This document shows, one piece after another, positions 53,412 through 62,406 of a stretch of DNA of 64,000 nucleotides. The stretch's first letter is position 1. Every line of letters starts with the position of its first letter. The DNA is from VAZQ01 sp045811525 (GTDB lineage Bacteria; Pseudomonadota; Alphaproteobacteria; Rhizobiales; Xanthobacteraceae). Made by a program: the position numbers and the translations under genes. The DNA lies in assembly GCA_045811525.1 (NCBI GenBank), contig JBJMTV010000003.1, positions 1 through 64,000 on the forward strand, written 5' to 3'. Below the pieces are notes generated by a model, which saw only the letters and a list, made by a program, of their open reading frames with translations, made no database searches and had not been told where the DNA came from.

Positions 53412-54749
53412 GTGGCCAAGAAAATACACCTGGCATTCGATATCTCGTACACGCACCTCGACGGTCGTTGGCGAATGCCGGGGTCGTGGACCGGCCGAAC
53501 CTATCCCGACCTCGACGTCTACGAGGAAATTGCCCGGATTTCCGAACGCGGTTGCATCGATATGCTGTTCTTCGGGGACGGCACCGGCATTCCCGATACA
53601 TGGCAGGCATCTCGCGACGAGGCGGTGCGCTGGGGCATCGGCTGGCCGCGACACGACATGAGCCCGGTGATCACGGCTATGTCGCGCGTCACCAAGCACG
53701 TCGGGTTTGGTTTGACCTACGCGTCCACCTTCATGCACCCGTTCTATGTCGCAAGACTCTTCAATTCGTTGGATCACGTCACCAACGGGCGGATCGCCTT
53801 CAACGTGATTGCCTCGAGCCGCGGGGCCGATGCAGCGAACTACGGTTTCGACGAGTTGATGGAACATGGCCTTCGCTACGACCGCATGGAGGAGTTCATC
53901 GACGTCTGTCGCGCGCTCTGGGATAGCGCGGCACCCGACGCCTTCAGTTGGGATCGCGAAACCGGTGTCGTCGCCGATCCAGCCAAGGTCCACGCCATCA
54001 ATCATGTTGGAAAGTTCTTCAAGGTGCGGGGGCCGCTCAACTGCATGCCCTCGCCGCAACGTCATCCAGTGCTGATCCAGGCCGGTAGCTCGCCGCGCGG
54101 CATCAAGGCGTCGGCTTACATCTCCGATCACATCTTTGCGCGCTGGCCCCCGGCGGCGGAGAAAGCAAAGCACCGCGCGGTGCTCGACCAGGAGCTTGCA
54201 GCTGCCGGTCGCGATGCCTCCAAGGTGGGCGTGCTTTGGGGGTGCGGTTTGATCGTGGCGGAAACCAAGCACGAGGCCGAGGCGCGACGCGAGCAGCTCC
54301 TGACAATGATTCCGAAGGAAGCGGTTGGGCCTTACCTGTCGCACAACTCCGGTTATGATTTCTCGAAGCTGCCGGCGCGCTTCAAGCTGACCGAGCTCAA
54401 CAAGGAGATCGCTGCTGCCAACGCCTCACCGGTTGGTTTTGTCTACAAGCTTGCCAATGCGCTCGGTCAAGATGCGGAGGTCTCACGCGATGAGTTCTTC
54501 GAATATGGGCTGCGCACCGCAACGAATTACGACCGCACCTTTGCGGATACCGCGCCTAAGCTCGCTGACATGCTGGAACGGGAGTTCGAGGCCGGCGGCA
54601 GCCGCGGAGGCTTCATGGTGGTGCATCCCCAGGCGGTGCCACGGGATCTGCTGAACGTGGTCGACCTGCTGGTGCCCGAGTTGCAAAGGCGCGGGCGCTT
54701 CCGCAAATCCTATGAGGGCAAGACGCTACGGGAGAACCTCCTCGAGTAG
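53412..54749 (+). CDS. LLM-class FMN-dependent monooxygenase 5
   Basis: A 445-residue paralogue of LLM 1, 2 and 4, from a GTG (AKKIHLAFDISYTHLDG). It has FFGDGTGIPDTWQASRDE, STFMHPFYVARLFNSLDHVT, ANYGFDELMEHGLRYDRM, LIQAGSSPRG (Ser replacing Gly) and SRGGFMVVHPQAVPRDLLN. Unlike the others it is paired with a TTT-type rather than an NMT1-type binding protein, 84 bp upstream. Flavin supply can come from the reductase at 51733. Confidence 0.9.
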   Translation: MAKKIHLAFDISYTHLDGRWRMPGSWTGRTYPDLDVYEEIARISERGCIDMLFFGDGTGIPDTWQASRDEAVRWGIGWPRHDMSPVITAMSRVTKHVGFGLTYASTFMHPFYVARLFNSLDHVTNGRIAFNVIASSRGADAANYGFDELMEHGLRYDRMEEFIDVCRALWDSAAPDAFSWDRETGVVADPAKVHAINHVGKFFKVRGPLNCMPSPQRHPVLIQAGSSPRGIKASAYISDHIFARWPPAAEKAKHRAVLDQELAAAGRDASKVGVLWGCGLIVAETKHEAEARREQLLTMIPKEAVGPYLSHNSGYDFSKLPARFKLTELNKEIAAANASPVGFVYKLANALGQDAEVSRDEFFEYGLRTATNYDRTFADTAPKLADMLEREFEAGGSRGGFMVVHPQAVPRDLLNVVDLLVPELQRRGRFRKSYEGKTLRENLLE

Positions 54750-55040
54750 GGAAGGGCCCAGGGCTCGCAGGTTGCATTCTTGGTTCCGCGCTAGATGCTG
54801 GCTCGGGCGCAAGTCAGATCGGCCCCACGCAAGCACTCGGTTGGTCATCCCACCAAGGGTGCCGCCAGAGGAAGTGACTGGAAAAAAGGAACACTTTTGG
54901 GAAGGACGCAGACAGTCAGCGTGCTAAGCTGATGCAATCGGAGTGACGATGTCTGCGCGCGCGAGTGAAGGATTCCATCGCGCTCACCCGATAGGCGCCG
55001 CCATATGCGTGAGCGCCGGCAAAGCGACAGGGAGGAAATC

Positions 55041-56627
55041 GTGATCAGAACAGCGTTTGCAGCAGGTAGCGCCATTGCCATCACGCTCGCGGTATCCTGG
55101 CAGCCTGCCTTCGCCCAGGGCGAACCCGATCAACGGCTCGGCAGAGTCCACTTCGATACCTCCTGCAACGAGGAAGCCCAACGCCGTTTCGATCGTGCCA
55201 TGAGGTACCAGCACTCGTTCTGGTACCGCGAGTCAAAAGCCATCTTCGAGGAAGCTCTCAAGGCCGATCCCGAATGTGCAATTGCCTATTGGGGGATTGC
55301 GCTCAGTCTCCTCAATAACCCGCACGCTCCGCCTCCGACGGAGAATCTACCAGTCGGATTGGCTGCCCTCCAAAAAGCCAAGGCGCTGGGTGCCAAGACG
55401 CAGAGGGAAGGGGACTACATCGATGCGCTCCTGGTATTTTACACGGACTACGACAAGATCGATCACCGCACGCGTGTTCAAGCGTATGTCAAAGCGATGG
55501 AATCACTCGCCCAGCGTTATGCAAGCGACGACGAGGCTCAGATCGAGTACGCGATCTCATTGAATGTAGGCGCCTCACCAACCGACAAGACCTATGCCAA
55601 TCAGCTCAAGGGCGCAGCGATTCTGGAGCCAATTTTCAAACGCCAGCCGCAACACCCCGGCGTCGCCCACTACCTGATCCATCTCTACGACTATCCGCCG
55701 ATTGCCGAGAAGGGGCTCGATGCCGCCAAGCGCTACGCACAAATAGCGCCCGCAGCTCCGCACGCCCAGCACATGCCCTCTCACATCTTCACGCGCGTCG
55801 GGTATTGGAAGGAATCAATTGACTCCAACACGGCCTCATTGCGGTCTGCCAAGGCAGACAAGGAATGGGACGACGGGATGCACGGCATGGACTATCTCGT
55901 CTATGCGCATCTGCAACTCGGGCAGGACAAAGCCGCGCGCGCTGTCGTGGACGAGATGTCGACAACGGAAGGATATAAGCGTTTTGCCGGATACTATGCC
56001 CGCGCCGCAGCGGAGGCACGTTATGTGGTGGAGCGCGGCGATTGGAAGGCAGCGGCGCAGCTGCAGCCCCGGCAAAGTCCGGTTGCTTATGCGGATGCGG
56101 TCACCTATTTCGCCCGGGCGCTCGGCGCCGCCCGCTCCGGTCAGCCGGCCGCGGCCAAGGCAGACATCGCAAAGCTGATAGAGCTGCGTGACAAGTTACG
56201 CGAAGCCAAGGACGCCTATTGGTCGGAGATCGTGGACATTCAGGCGCAAGTCGCGACTGCCTGGACCCTTCTTGCGGAAGGAAAGCACGACGCGGCGCTC
56301 GCAGCGATGAGCGCGGCAAGCGATCTCGAAGACAAGACGGAAAAACATCCCGTCACGCCAGGGCCGTTGGCGCCTGCTCGCGAGCTCTATGGCGCGATGT
56401 TGCTGGATCGCGGGATGGCAAAAGAAGCGCTGGTTGCCTTTCAGGCGACACTGAAGAAGGAGCCGCATCGGCTCGGTGCAACCCTCGGCGCAGCCAAGGC
56501 GGCCGAGAAGCTCGGCGATGCTGCCCAAGCGCAGCAGTATTATGCCGATGTCACTGCGCTCACTTCGACGGCCGATCCGGTGAGGCCGGAAATCGCAGAG
56601 GCGAGGGCGTTTCTGCAAAGAAAGTAA
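55041..56627 (+). CDS. Exported tetratricopeptide-repeat protein
   Basis: A 528-residue protein from a GTG after AGGGAGGAAATC. A signal peptide (IRTAFAAGSAIAITLAVSW, ending PAFAQG) leads into helical repeats: FDRAMRYQHSFWYRESKAIF, FEEALKADPECAIAYWGIAL, then YANQLKGAAILEPIF and a characteristic HMPSHIFTRVGYWKESI. The last 130 residues hold further TPR units (ALVAFQATLKKEPHRLGATL). Homologues are common exported proteins of unknown role. It follows the catabolic island in the same direction, with a gap of about 290 bp, and need not belong to it. Confidence 0.8.
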   Translation: MIRTAFAAGSAIAITLAVSWQPAFAQGEPDQRLGRVHFDTSCNEEAQRRFDRAMRYQHSFWYRESKAIFEEALKADPECAIAYWGIALSLLNNPHAPPPTENLPVGLAALQKAKALGAKTQREGDYIDALLVFYTDYDKIDHRTRVQAYVKAMESLAQRYASDDEAQIEYAISLNVGASPTDKTYANQLKGAAILEPIFKRQPQHPGVAHYLIHLYDYPPIAEKGLDAAKRYAQIAPAAPHAQHMPSHIFTRVGYWKESIDSNTASLRSAKADKEWDDGMHGMDYLVYAHLQLGQDKAARAVVDEMSTTEGYKRFAGYYARAAAEARYVVERGDWKAAAQLQPRQSPVAYADAVTYFARALGAARSGQPAAAKADIAKLIELRDKLREAKDAYWSEIVDIQAQVATAWTLLAEGKHDAALAAMSAASDLEDKTEKHPVTPGPLAPARELYGAMLLDRGMAKEALVAFQATLKKEPHRLGATLGAAKAAEKLGDAAQAQQYYADVTALTSTADPVRPEIAEARAFLQRK

Positions 56628-56771
56628 TCGGTGTCGCACTGACCAGTGCTAGGAGCGGCCCGGTCGACAGGGGGCCGCAAGGGTGATGATCAAGTCGCCA
56701 AGCCAGCCCCGCATGCTTGTCTGGTGTGCTATTGATTTGCAGCAAGCATGCAAGCGCGGCCAGGAGCTCTC

Positions 56772-57548
56772 GTGAAAACGTTCTCTCTCGTCCTCCTGGC
56801 AGCCGTGCTGTTTGGGCCAGCCGCGGCGTCGGCGGCCTCGGCGCAATTGAACGTCCTGATATCCGATGGATTCAGCGGCGCATACGAGCAACTGCTGCCC
56901 GAGTTTGAAACGACGAGCGGCATCAAGATTACGACCGGGTCCGGTGCGTCGCAGGGGGCAGGACTACAAACAATCGCCGCGCAGCTCGCCCGCGGTGTGC
57001 CTGCCGATGTGGTGATCCTCTCGCGGGAAGGTCTGAGCGAGCTCATCGATGCAAACAGAATTGTCGCCGGAACGGACGTCGACCTTGCGCGAGTGCCGCT
57101 GGGCGTGGGGGTACGAGCCGGCTCGCCGAAGCCGGACGTAAGCACCGTCGAAGCGCTGAAAAAGGTTCTGCTCGATGCCAAAACCATCGCAGTCCCTGAA
57201 AGCACAAGCGGTATCTGGCTTGCCACTAAGCTCTTTCCGCGGCTTGGTCTCGCCGAGAAGATCAACGTCAAGGCGACGCCGCGCGGCTCGCAGGCAACCG
57301 AGATGGTGGCAGCAGGAGCCGCGGAGATTGTAGTCATGCCGGTGAGTGAAATCGTGCACGCGCGAGGCGTAGACCTGGCGGGGATCATTGCGTCGGAAAT
57401 ACAATTTGTGCAGACGTTTTCAGCCGCCGTTGTGGCCGGCTCCGGAGACATTGAATCGTCAAAGCGCCTGATCGATTTTCTTGCCTCCGCCCGGGCGGCC
57501 GAGGCAATACGAAAAGCCGGGATGGAGCCGCTTACAACCTCGAGGTAG
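56772..57548 (+). CDS. ModA-like periplasmic substrate-binding protein
   Basis: A 258-residue exported protein from a GTG after CCAGGAGC; the signal peptide ends near ASAASAQ. It follows the molybdate-binding ModA pattern without being certain ModA: LNVLISDGFSGAYEQLLPEF, TGSGASQGAG, GVPADVVILSREGLSELID, VALPES-like IAVPESTSGIW, and MPVSEIVHARGVDL. No ModB/ModC genes are near. A different small anion or organic acid ligand is possible. Orphan gene after the TPR gene, 144 bp on. Confidence 0.75.
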   Translation: MKTFSLVLLAAVLFGPAAASAASAQLNVLISDGFSGAYEQLLPEFETTSGIKITTGSGASQGAGLQTIAAQLARGVPADVVILSREGLSELIDANRIVAGTDVDLARVPLGVGVRAGSPKPDVSTVEALKKVLLDAKTIAVPESTSGIWLATKLFPRLGLAEKINVKATPRGSQATEMVAAGAAEIVVMPVSEIVHARGVDLAGIIASEIQFVQTFSAAVVAGSGDIESSKRLIDFLASARAAEAIRKAGMEPLTTSR

Positions 57549-57628
57549 GACGGAAGAGCACGACCTCTTAGGTTAGCGCCGTTTACGGAGCCGCGTCCTC
57601 CGCTCAGCCCGCTGGTAGGGCAACCTGC

Positions 57629-57736
57629 TCAGCCCAGGCTGGTGCCAAGAAGGACGAGAATGGCGGCTGCGAAACCGGCTACGACCAAGCCGAACTCGAT
57701 GGCTGCCTGGCGCACGTCAGCGAGCATGTCCTGCAT
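57629..57736 (-). CDS. Mini Flp/Fap-pilin-like peptide (35 residues)
   Basis: A tiny frame starting at ATG 57736 with GGGAGG five bases upstream. It reads MQDMLADVRQAAIEFG, then LVVAGFAAAILVLLGTSLG. The AAIEFGLVVAG segment and following hydrophobic helix match the conserved N-terminal core of Flp/Fap type IVb pilins (usually AIEYGLIAAG). The normal basic leader is very short here, so prepilin cleavage before the Glu/Phe helix is uncertain. No tad/cpa assembly genes are nearby. It could be an orphan pilin or a small membrane peptide of another role. Confidence 0.6.
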   Translation of the reverse strand: MQDMLADVRQAAIEFGLVVAGFAAAILVLLGTSLG

Positions 57737-57902
57737 TGAAGCCTCCCGTCATTGCCCCTGCGCGACACAATGTGGCCATCTTTCTTTCTGGGAGGTTAAC
57801 GGGCGGTTAATGACCGATGAAGGGGGTGGCGCTGTGGCATACTTGCAACTGGTTCTCACGCTTGACCGCCCTCATAGCGGCTCCGTCGTGCAGGGATGCT
57901 CC

Positions 57903-58862
57903 CTACTCCAAGGTGATGTTGAGCCGCTTGATGAGCGGCGCGTAACGATCAGCGGTGCGCTGCATCTCGGTGGCGACCTCCTCAGCGGTCATGGGCGTCG
58001 CCTCGAAGCCGATCTGCGTGAAGCGCTCGCGCAGTGGCGGCGCAGCGATGACCTTGTGCAGGGCTTCACTGATCAGCCCAATAACCGGCTTCGGCGTGGC
58101 GGCCGGGGCGAATACCATGAAATGTGCGCCGCCATTGATGCCCGCCGATCCCTGCTCGGCCGTCGTCGGAATCTCGGGCAAAAGCTCGGAGCGCCGATCC
58201 TGCGCCACCGCGAGCGCCTTGAGTTTGCCGTCGGCGATCAGCGGCTTGGTCGTGCCGGCCAGGAACACGCCAAAATCGAGCCTCGCGGTGATGAGGTCGG
58301 TCATGGCAGGTCCGCCCCCGCGGTAAACGACGTGGGTGAATCGAGCGCCGGTGCGCTGGGCGATCTCTTCCGCGGCAAGGTGCTGTTGCAGGCCCTGGCC
58401 CGGGCTGGAGTAGTTGAGGCCTTGCGGCCGGGCCTTGCTCAACTCCACGAGTTCCTTGATGTTGCCCACCGGCACCGAGGGCGCAGCCACGAACAGCACG
58501 GGCGTGACGCCCACGCCGCCCACTGGCGCGAGATCCTTCATGGGATCGTAAGCGAGCTTGGCAAAGCTGTGCACGAAAGTGGCGATGACGGTCGCATTGA
58601 CGAGCAGTGTGCAGCCGTCGGGGGCGGCGTTCACCACCGCGAGGGTGCCAATGTTACCCGTCGCGCCACTTCTGTTCTCGACAATGAGAGGCTTCTTTAG
58701 CAGCGGTTCCAATTGCTCCGCGACGACGCGCGAGGCGACATCCGTCCCACCCCCGGGAGGGTAGGGCACGATCAGGCGCACCTGCGCGCAGGGCAGATCC
58801 TCGGCCGGCGCCGCAGCAGTGCTCACCAACAGGGCGGCAAGTACGGCCAAAATTCTGCGCAT
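57903..58862 (-). CDS. TTT (Bug-type) periplasmic binding protein 4
   Basis: A 319-residue exported receptor; ATG 58862 has CGGAGGATGCG upstream and a signal peptide ending AAPAED. Family words are RLIVPYPPGGGTDVASRVV, VENRSGATGNIGT, VVYRGGGPAMTDLITAR and PEIPTTAEQG. A Cys replaces Tyr in the usual DGYT word (PDGCTLLVN). It follows the UbiD-type gene on the same strand with a 102-bp gap, so the two may be co-transcribed and share a carboxylate substrate. Confidence 0.85.
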   Translation of the reverse strand: MRRILAVLAALLVSTAAAPAEDLPCAQVRLIVPYPPGGGTDVASRVVAEQLEPLLKKPLIVENRSGATGNIGTLAVVNAAPDGCTLLVNATVIATFVHSFAKLAYDPMKDLAPVGGVGVTPVLFVAAPSVPVGNIKELVELSKARPQGLNYSSPGQGLQQHLAAEEIAQRTGARFTHVVYRGGGPAMTDLITARLDFGVFLAGTTKPLIADGKLKALAVAQDRRSELLPEIPTTAEQGSAGINGGAHFMVFAPAATPKPVIGLISEALHKVIAAPPLRERFTQIGFEATPMTAEEVATEMQRTADRYAPLIKRLNITLE

Positions 58863-58964
58863 CGCATCCTCCGCGAAATGTTGGTCCACCAAGGTCGCCC
58901 CCCACACGTGCGCCCGACGCGGCCAGTCATTTCCTCAACGGGATTGTTGACCGCTCGCGCGCTC

Positions 58965-60368
58965 TCACAGGTTGAGTTTCGCCCTGATCGCGTCCGCGCC
59001 GCTCGACAGGAGCTTACGGTCTACTGAAACCTGTTCGAAGCGACAGCGCGCGAAGCGCTCCTTCTCTGCGAACGGCACCGTGGCATCGATGCCGAGCTTG
59101 GCACGAATGCCGTTCTGGCCGATGCGGATGTATTCATGCCCGCGTGCGGCCGGCATCAGCACGAGATCGCGCGATGCCTCCATGCGCGTGGCGAGCGCAT
59201 ACTCGACGTCCAGCGGGTCGCGAATGTCGATGTCCTCGTCGACCACGACGACAAGGTCGAGATCCTTGAGCGCGCCAAATGCGGCGAACATGGCGTTGCG
59301 CTGCATCCCATCGTGCTGCGGCGTCGACTTCCGTACCTGGACAACCGCGTGAAACCGGTGCAGGCCCCCGGCGCTCATGTCGGCGTCTATCACGATCGGC
59401 ACGGCGGCTTGCAGCACTTTGAGGAGGCTTGCCTCCAAGACGTACTTGCGCAGCATGATGGTCTCGCGCCCATAGCCATTGATGGCGTGATAGATCGGCT
59501 GTTCACGATGGGTGAGCGCCGTGATCTCCAGCACGGGTGCCTGATCTGCGGGTGAGAGATAGCCCACGAACTCCCCGAACGGACCTTCGCTCACAGTCAC
59601 ATCGGTGAGCAGGCGCCCTTCCAGCACAATCTCGGTCTCTGCAGGAATCAACACATCCTGGGTGATGCCTTTGACGACCGGCAGCGGCCGTCCGCATAGC
59701 CCGCCCGCGACGGCGATCTCGTCGGCATGCTCCGGCATTTGTGAGCCCATCGTGGATGCAGTGTAGTGCAACGCCAGGTCGGCACCGATGCAGACCGCGA
59801 CGGGCAAGGCTTCGCCTCTGCGTTTGGCGCGTTCGAAGGCGAGCCGCAGGTGTCGGCCATAGTCGAGCTTGATCGCTGTGCGGTTGCCGCCGACGAGTTG
59901 CAGGCGATGATAGGAAGCGTTGTAGGTACCGGTTTCCGGATCGCGTACGATCACAATGCCGGCGGTCACGAAGCGTCCGGCATCTGCCGCCGTATGATGG
60001 AGCGCGGGCAAGATACGCTCGAGGTCGATATTCTCGGTGTGCACGTGCTCCTGTACGGGCGCTGTCTGCACCAGCACCGGTGGTTGCGGCGCGCCCAGAG
60101 CGCGGGTGACCAGGTCGCGGATCGCGCTGAACTCGATGCCGAACGCCGCTTCGCAATTGGCCTGACAGGATAGGAGGTTGCCGACCACCGGCATGTCATA
60201 GCCGATGGCGTTGAACACAATGGCGGGTCCGCCATCGAGCTGCTTCATCATGGCGGCAATCTCGAGGTGTGGATCGGCAGGCACCGTGTAAGCGGCAAGC
60301 CGCCCAGCCGTAGCCATGCGGTCGAGCGCTGCGCGAAACCGCGTGTCGAGAACGCCGATATTGGACAT
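58965..60368 (-). CDS. UbiD-family (prenylated-FMN) decarboxylase
   Basis: A 467-residue UbiD-like enzyme, normal for the family, starting at ATG 60368 (SNIGVLDTRFRAALDRM). Such enzymes carry out reversible decarboxylation of aromatic or unsaturated acids with prenylated FMN made by a UbiX partner (not in the window). Visible conserved parts are TGTYNASYHRLQLVGGNRTA (cofactor/metal region), SEGPFGEFVGYL with the active-site Glu cluster, ITALTHREQPIYHA and DIDIRDPLDVEYALATR. It is divergent from TTT binding protein 5 across 124 bp and heads the unit with TTT binding protein 4, which points to catabolic rather than ubiquinone use. Confidence 0.85.
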   Translation of the reverse strand: MSNIGVLDTRFRAALDRMATAGRLAAYTVPADPHLEIAAMMKQLDGGPAIVFNAIGYDMPVVGNLLSCQANCEAAFGIEFSAIRDLVTRALGAPQPPVLVQTAPVQEHVHTENIDLERILPALHHTAADAGRFVTAGIVIVRDPETGTYNASYHRLQLVGGNRTAIKLDYGRHLRLAFERAKRRGEALPVAVCIGADLALHYTASTMGSQMPEHADEIAVAGGLCGRPLPVVKGITQDVLIPAETEIVLEGRLLTDVTVSEGPFGEFVGYLSPADQAPVLEITALTHREQPIYHAINGYGRETIMLRKYVLEASLLKVLQAAVPIVIDADMSAGGLHRFHAVVQVRKSTPQHDGMQRNAMFAAFGALKDLDLVVVVDEDIDIRDPLDVEYALATRMEASRDLVLMPAARGHEYIRIGQNGIRAKLGIDATVPFAEKERFARCRFEQVSVDRKLLSSGADAIRAKLNL

Positions 60369-60492
60369 GATCCACGCCTTGATTGCCGCACGTGCTGCGC
60401 CCGCCCGCGCCGAGAGTTGCAAAACTAGCGGCAACCACGACAATGGCAAAGCGGCTGGGCGGCGATTTCGCTGAGCCCTTTGTGGAGACAAG

Positions 60493-61449
60493 ATGAAGCG
60501 CTTGAGCCTGGCCCTGGCGGCGCTGCTTTCGGCTCTGCTCCCGCTGCAGGCGCAGGAGAAGTGGCCGAGCCGGCCAATCAAGCTCATTGTGCCGTTCGCG
60601 GCGGGGGGCAACACCGATTCGGTCGCCCGCATTGCCGCCAATCGTATGCAGCAGGTGCTGGGCGTTGGCGTCGTCATAGAGAACCGGGGCGGGGCTGGTG
60701 GAATCATCGGCGCCGATGCTGTGGCCAAGGCTGCCCCCGATGGCTACACCTTCTGCGTCTGCAGTATTGGCGCGATCACCATTGCTCCCGCTACCGAGCC
60801 ACTGCCATACGATCCGCTCAATGATCTCGCGCCCATCAGCCTCATCAACACCAATCCCCTCATCCTTCTGGTCCACCCGTCACTGCAGGCGCGTTCGGTG
60901 CAAGAGCTGATTGCGCTCGCCCGTGCCGCCCCGAACAGTCTCAATTACGGGTCGAGCGGTATCGGCGGGCTGATGTACTTTTCTGCCGAGCTGTTTAAGG
61001 CGAAGACCGGAGTGAAGATCACGCATGTGCCGTATCGCGGCGGCGCGCCTGCCACGGCTGCCGTGGTAGCAGGACAGGTGCAGCTCGCCTTCACCAATAT
61101 GTCGGACGCCGTGGGACAACTCGAAGCGGGACGTGTGCGGGCGCTCGCCGTGACCACGCGCGAGCGGAGTCCCACTGCTCCGGCTATCCCAACTTTGGCC
61201 GAGAGCGGTGTTCCGGGCTACCACACGGAGTCGTGGAACGGGCTGTTCGCGCCCAAGGGCACACCACAGCCGATTCTCGATCGTTTGGCACAACTAAGCG
61301 CCGACCTTGCGGCAGACCCGGACGTGCAGAAGCAGATGGGCACCTTTGGCTCCGTCGCCATCGCCAATCGGCCGACGGAATTTGCGACGATGCTGCGTGA
61401 GGAAACGGCACTCTGGGCGGGGCTGGTCAGAGAGATCTCCAAGCAATGA
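60493..61449 (+). CDS. TTT (Bug-type) periplasmic binding protein 5
   Basis: A 318-residue exported receptor with a signal peptide ending LQAQEK. Words: WPSRPIKLIVPFAAGGNTD, IENRGGAGGIIGAD, DGYTFCVCSI, THVPYRGGAPATAAV and IPTLAESGVPGYH. Its stop overlaps the mtnP start (ATGA at 61446-61449), so the two are translationally coupled. This is a surprising link between a carboxylate receptor and thioadenosine salvage. No TctAB genes are near. Confidence 0.85.
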   Translation: MKRLSLALAALLSALLPLQAQEKWPSRPIKLIVPFAAGGNTDSVARIAANRMQQVLGVGVVIENRGGAGGIIGADAVAKAAPDGYTFCVCSIGAITIAPATEPLPYDPLNDLAPISLINTNPLILLVHPSLQARSVQELIALARAAPNSLNYGSSGIGGLMYFSAELFKAKTGVKITHVPYRGGAPATAAVVAGQVQLAFTNMSDAVGQLEAGRVRALAVTTRERSPTAPAIPTLAESGVPGYHTESWNGLFAPKGTPQPILDRLAQLSADLAADPDVQKQMGTFGSVAIANRPTEFATMLREETALWAGLVREISKQ

Positions 61450-62333
61450 GCAAGGCCGTGCTCGGCGTTATCGGCGGCTCTGGCATCTATGACCTCCCGG
61501 GAATGGGAAAGGTGCGGCAGAAAAAAATGCGAAGTCCGTGGGGCGAGCCCTCCGGACCGCTGCGCTTTGGTGAGATCGGCGGCACGCCGGTGGTGTTTCT
61601 CTCGCGCCATGACAAGGGCCATCGCCTTTCCCCCTCCGACATCAATTATCGAGCCAATATCGATGTCCTCAAACGCGCCGGGGTCACCGACCTCGTCTCG
61701 TTATCCGCCTGCGGCTCGTTCAAGCAGGAATTGCCGCCCGGTACATTCGTGCTGGTGGACCAGTTCGTCGACCGGACGTTCCAGCGCGCCAGCTCGTTTT
61801 TCGGCACGGGTTGCGTGGCGCACGTCTCCATGGCGCATCCGGTTTCGCCACTGCTGCAGGAGCGCATCGCGGCGGCCGCCGGTCTCGAAGGCATGAAGAT
61901 CGTGCGCGGCGGCACCTACGTCTGCATCGAAGGCCCGCAGTTCTCGACCTTGGCCGAGAGCATGACCTACAAGGGCCTGGGCTACTCGGTGATCGGCATG
62001 ACCAACTTGCCGGAGGCGAAGCTCGCGCGCGAGGCCGAGCTTTGCTACGCGACCGTGGCGATGGTGACGGACTTCGATTGCTGGCACCCTGACCACGACG
62101 CTGTGACCGTGCAGGACATTATCGCCGTGCTCACGGCCAACGCGGCCAAGGCGAGCGCACTCGTGGTGCGCTTGGCACATGACTTTCCGCGCGAGCACGA
62201 GCCCTGTCCCATTGGATCGGATCGCGCGCTCGATACCGCGCTGATCACTGCACCTGATGCGCGCGACAAGAAACTGCTGCGCAAGCTTGATGCCGTGGCG
62301 GGAAGGGTGCTTGAGCAAAAGCTTGCGCGCTGA
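61446..62333 (+). CDS. mtnP: S-methyl-5'-thioadenosine phosphorylase
   Basis: A 295-residue cytosolic enzyme that splits methylthioadenosine with phosphate into adenine and methylthioribose-1-phosphate. Motifs: VIGGSGIYDLPG, SRHDKGHRLSPSDINYRAN, SLSACGSFKQELPPG, VRGGTYVCIEGPQFST, MTNLPEAKLAREAE and the base-recognition MVTDFDCWH. The two Asp after MVT indicate preference for adenine nucleosides. The apt gene 1.1 kb downstream can salvage the adenine produced. Confidence 0.92.
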   Translation: MSKAVLGVIGGSGIYDLPGMGKVRQKKMRSPWGEPSGPLRFGEIGGTPVVFLSRHDKGHRLSPSDINYRANIDVLKRAGVTDLVSLSACGSFKQELPPGTFVLVDQFVDRTFQRASSFFGTGCVAHVSMAHPVSPLLQERIAAAAGLEGMKIVRGGTYVCIEGPQFSTLAESMTYKGLGYSVIGMTNLPEAKLAREAELCYATVAMVTDFDCWHPDHDAVTVQDIIAVLTANAAKASALVVRLAHDFPREHEPCPIGSDRALDTALITAPDARDKKLLRKLDAVAGRVLEQKLAR

Positions 62334-62406
62334 AAGCAGGACGCACATTGCTCGATGCGCGCGGTGTGTTGGGGGTGGGATTTGCCGGCGTCCGTTCCGC
62401 GCTCCA

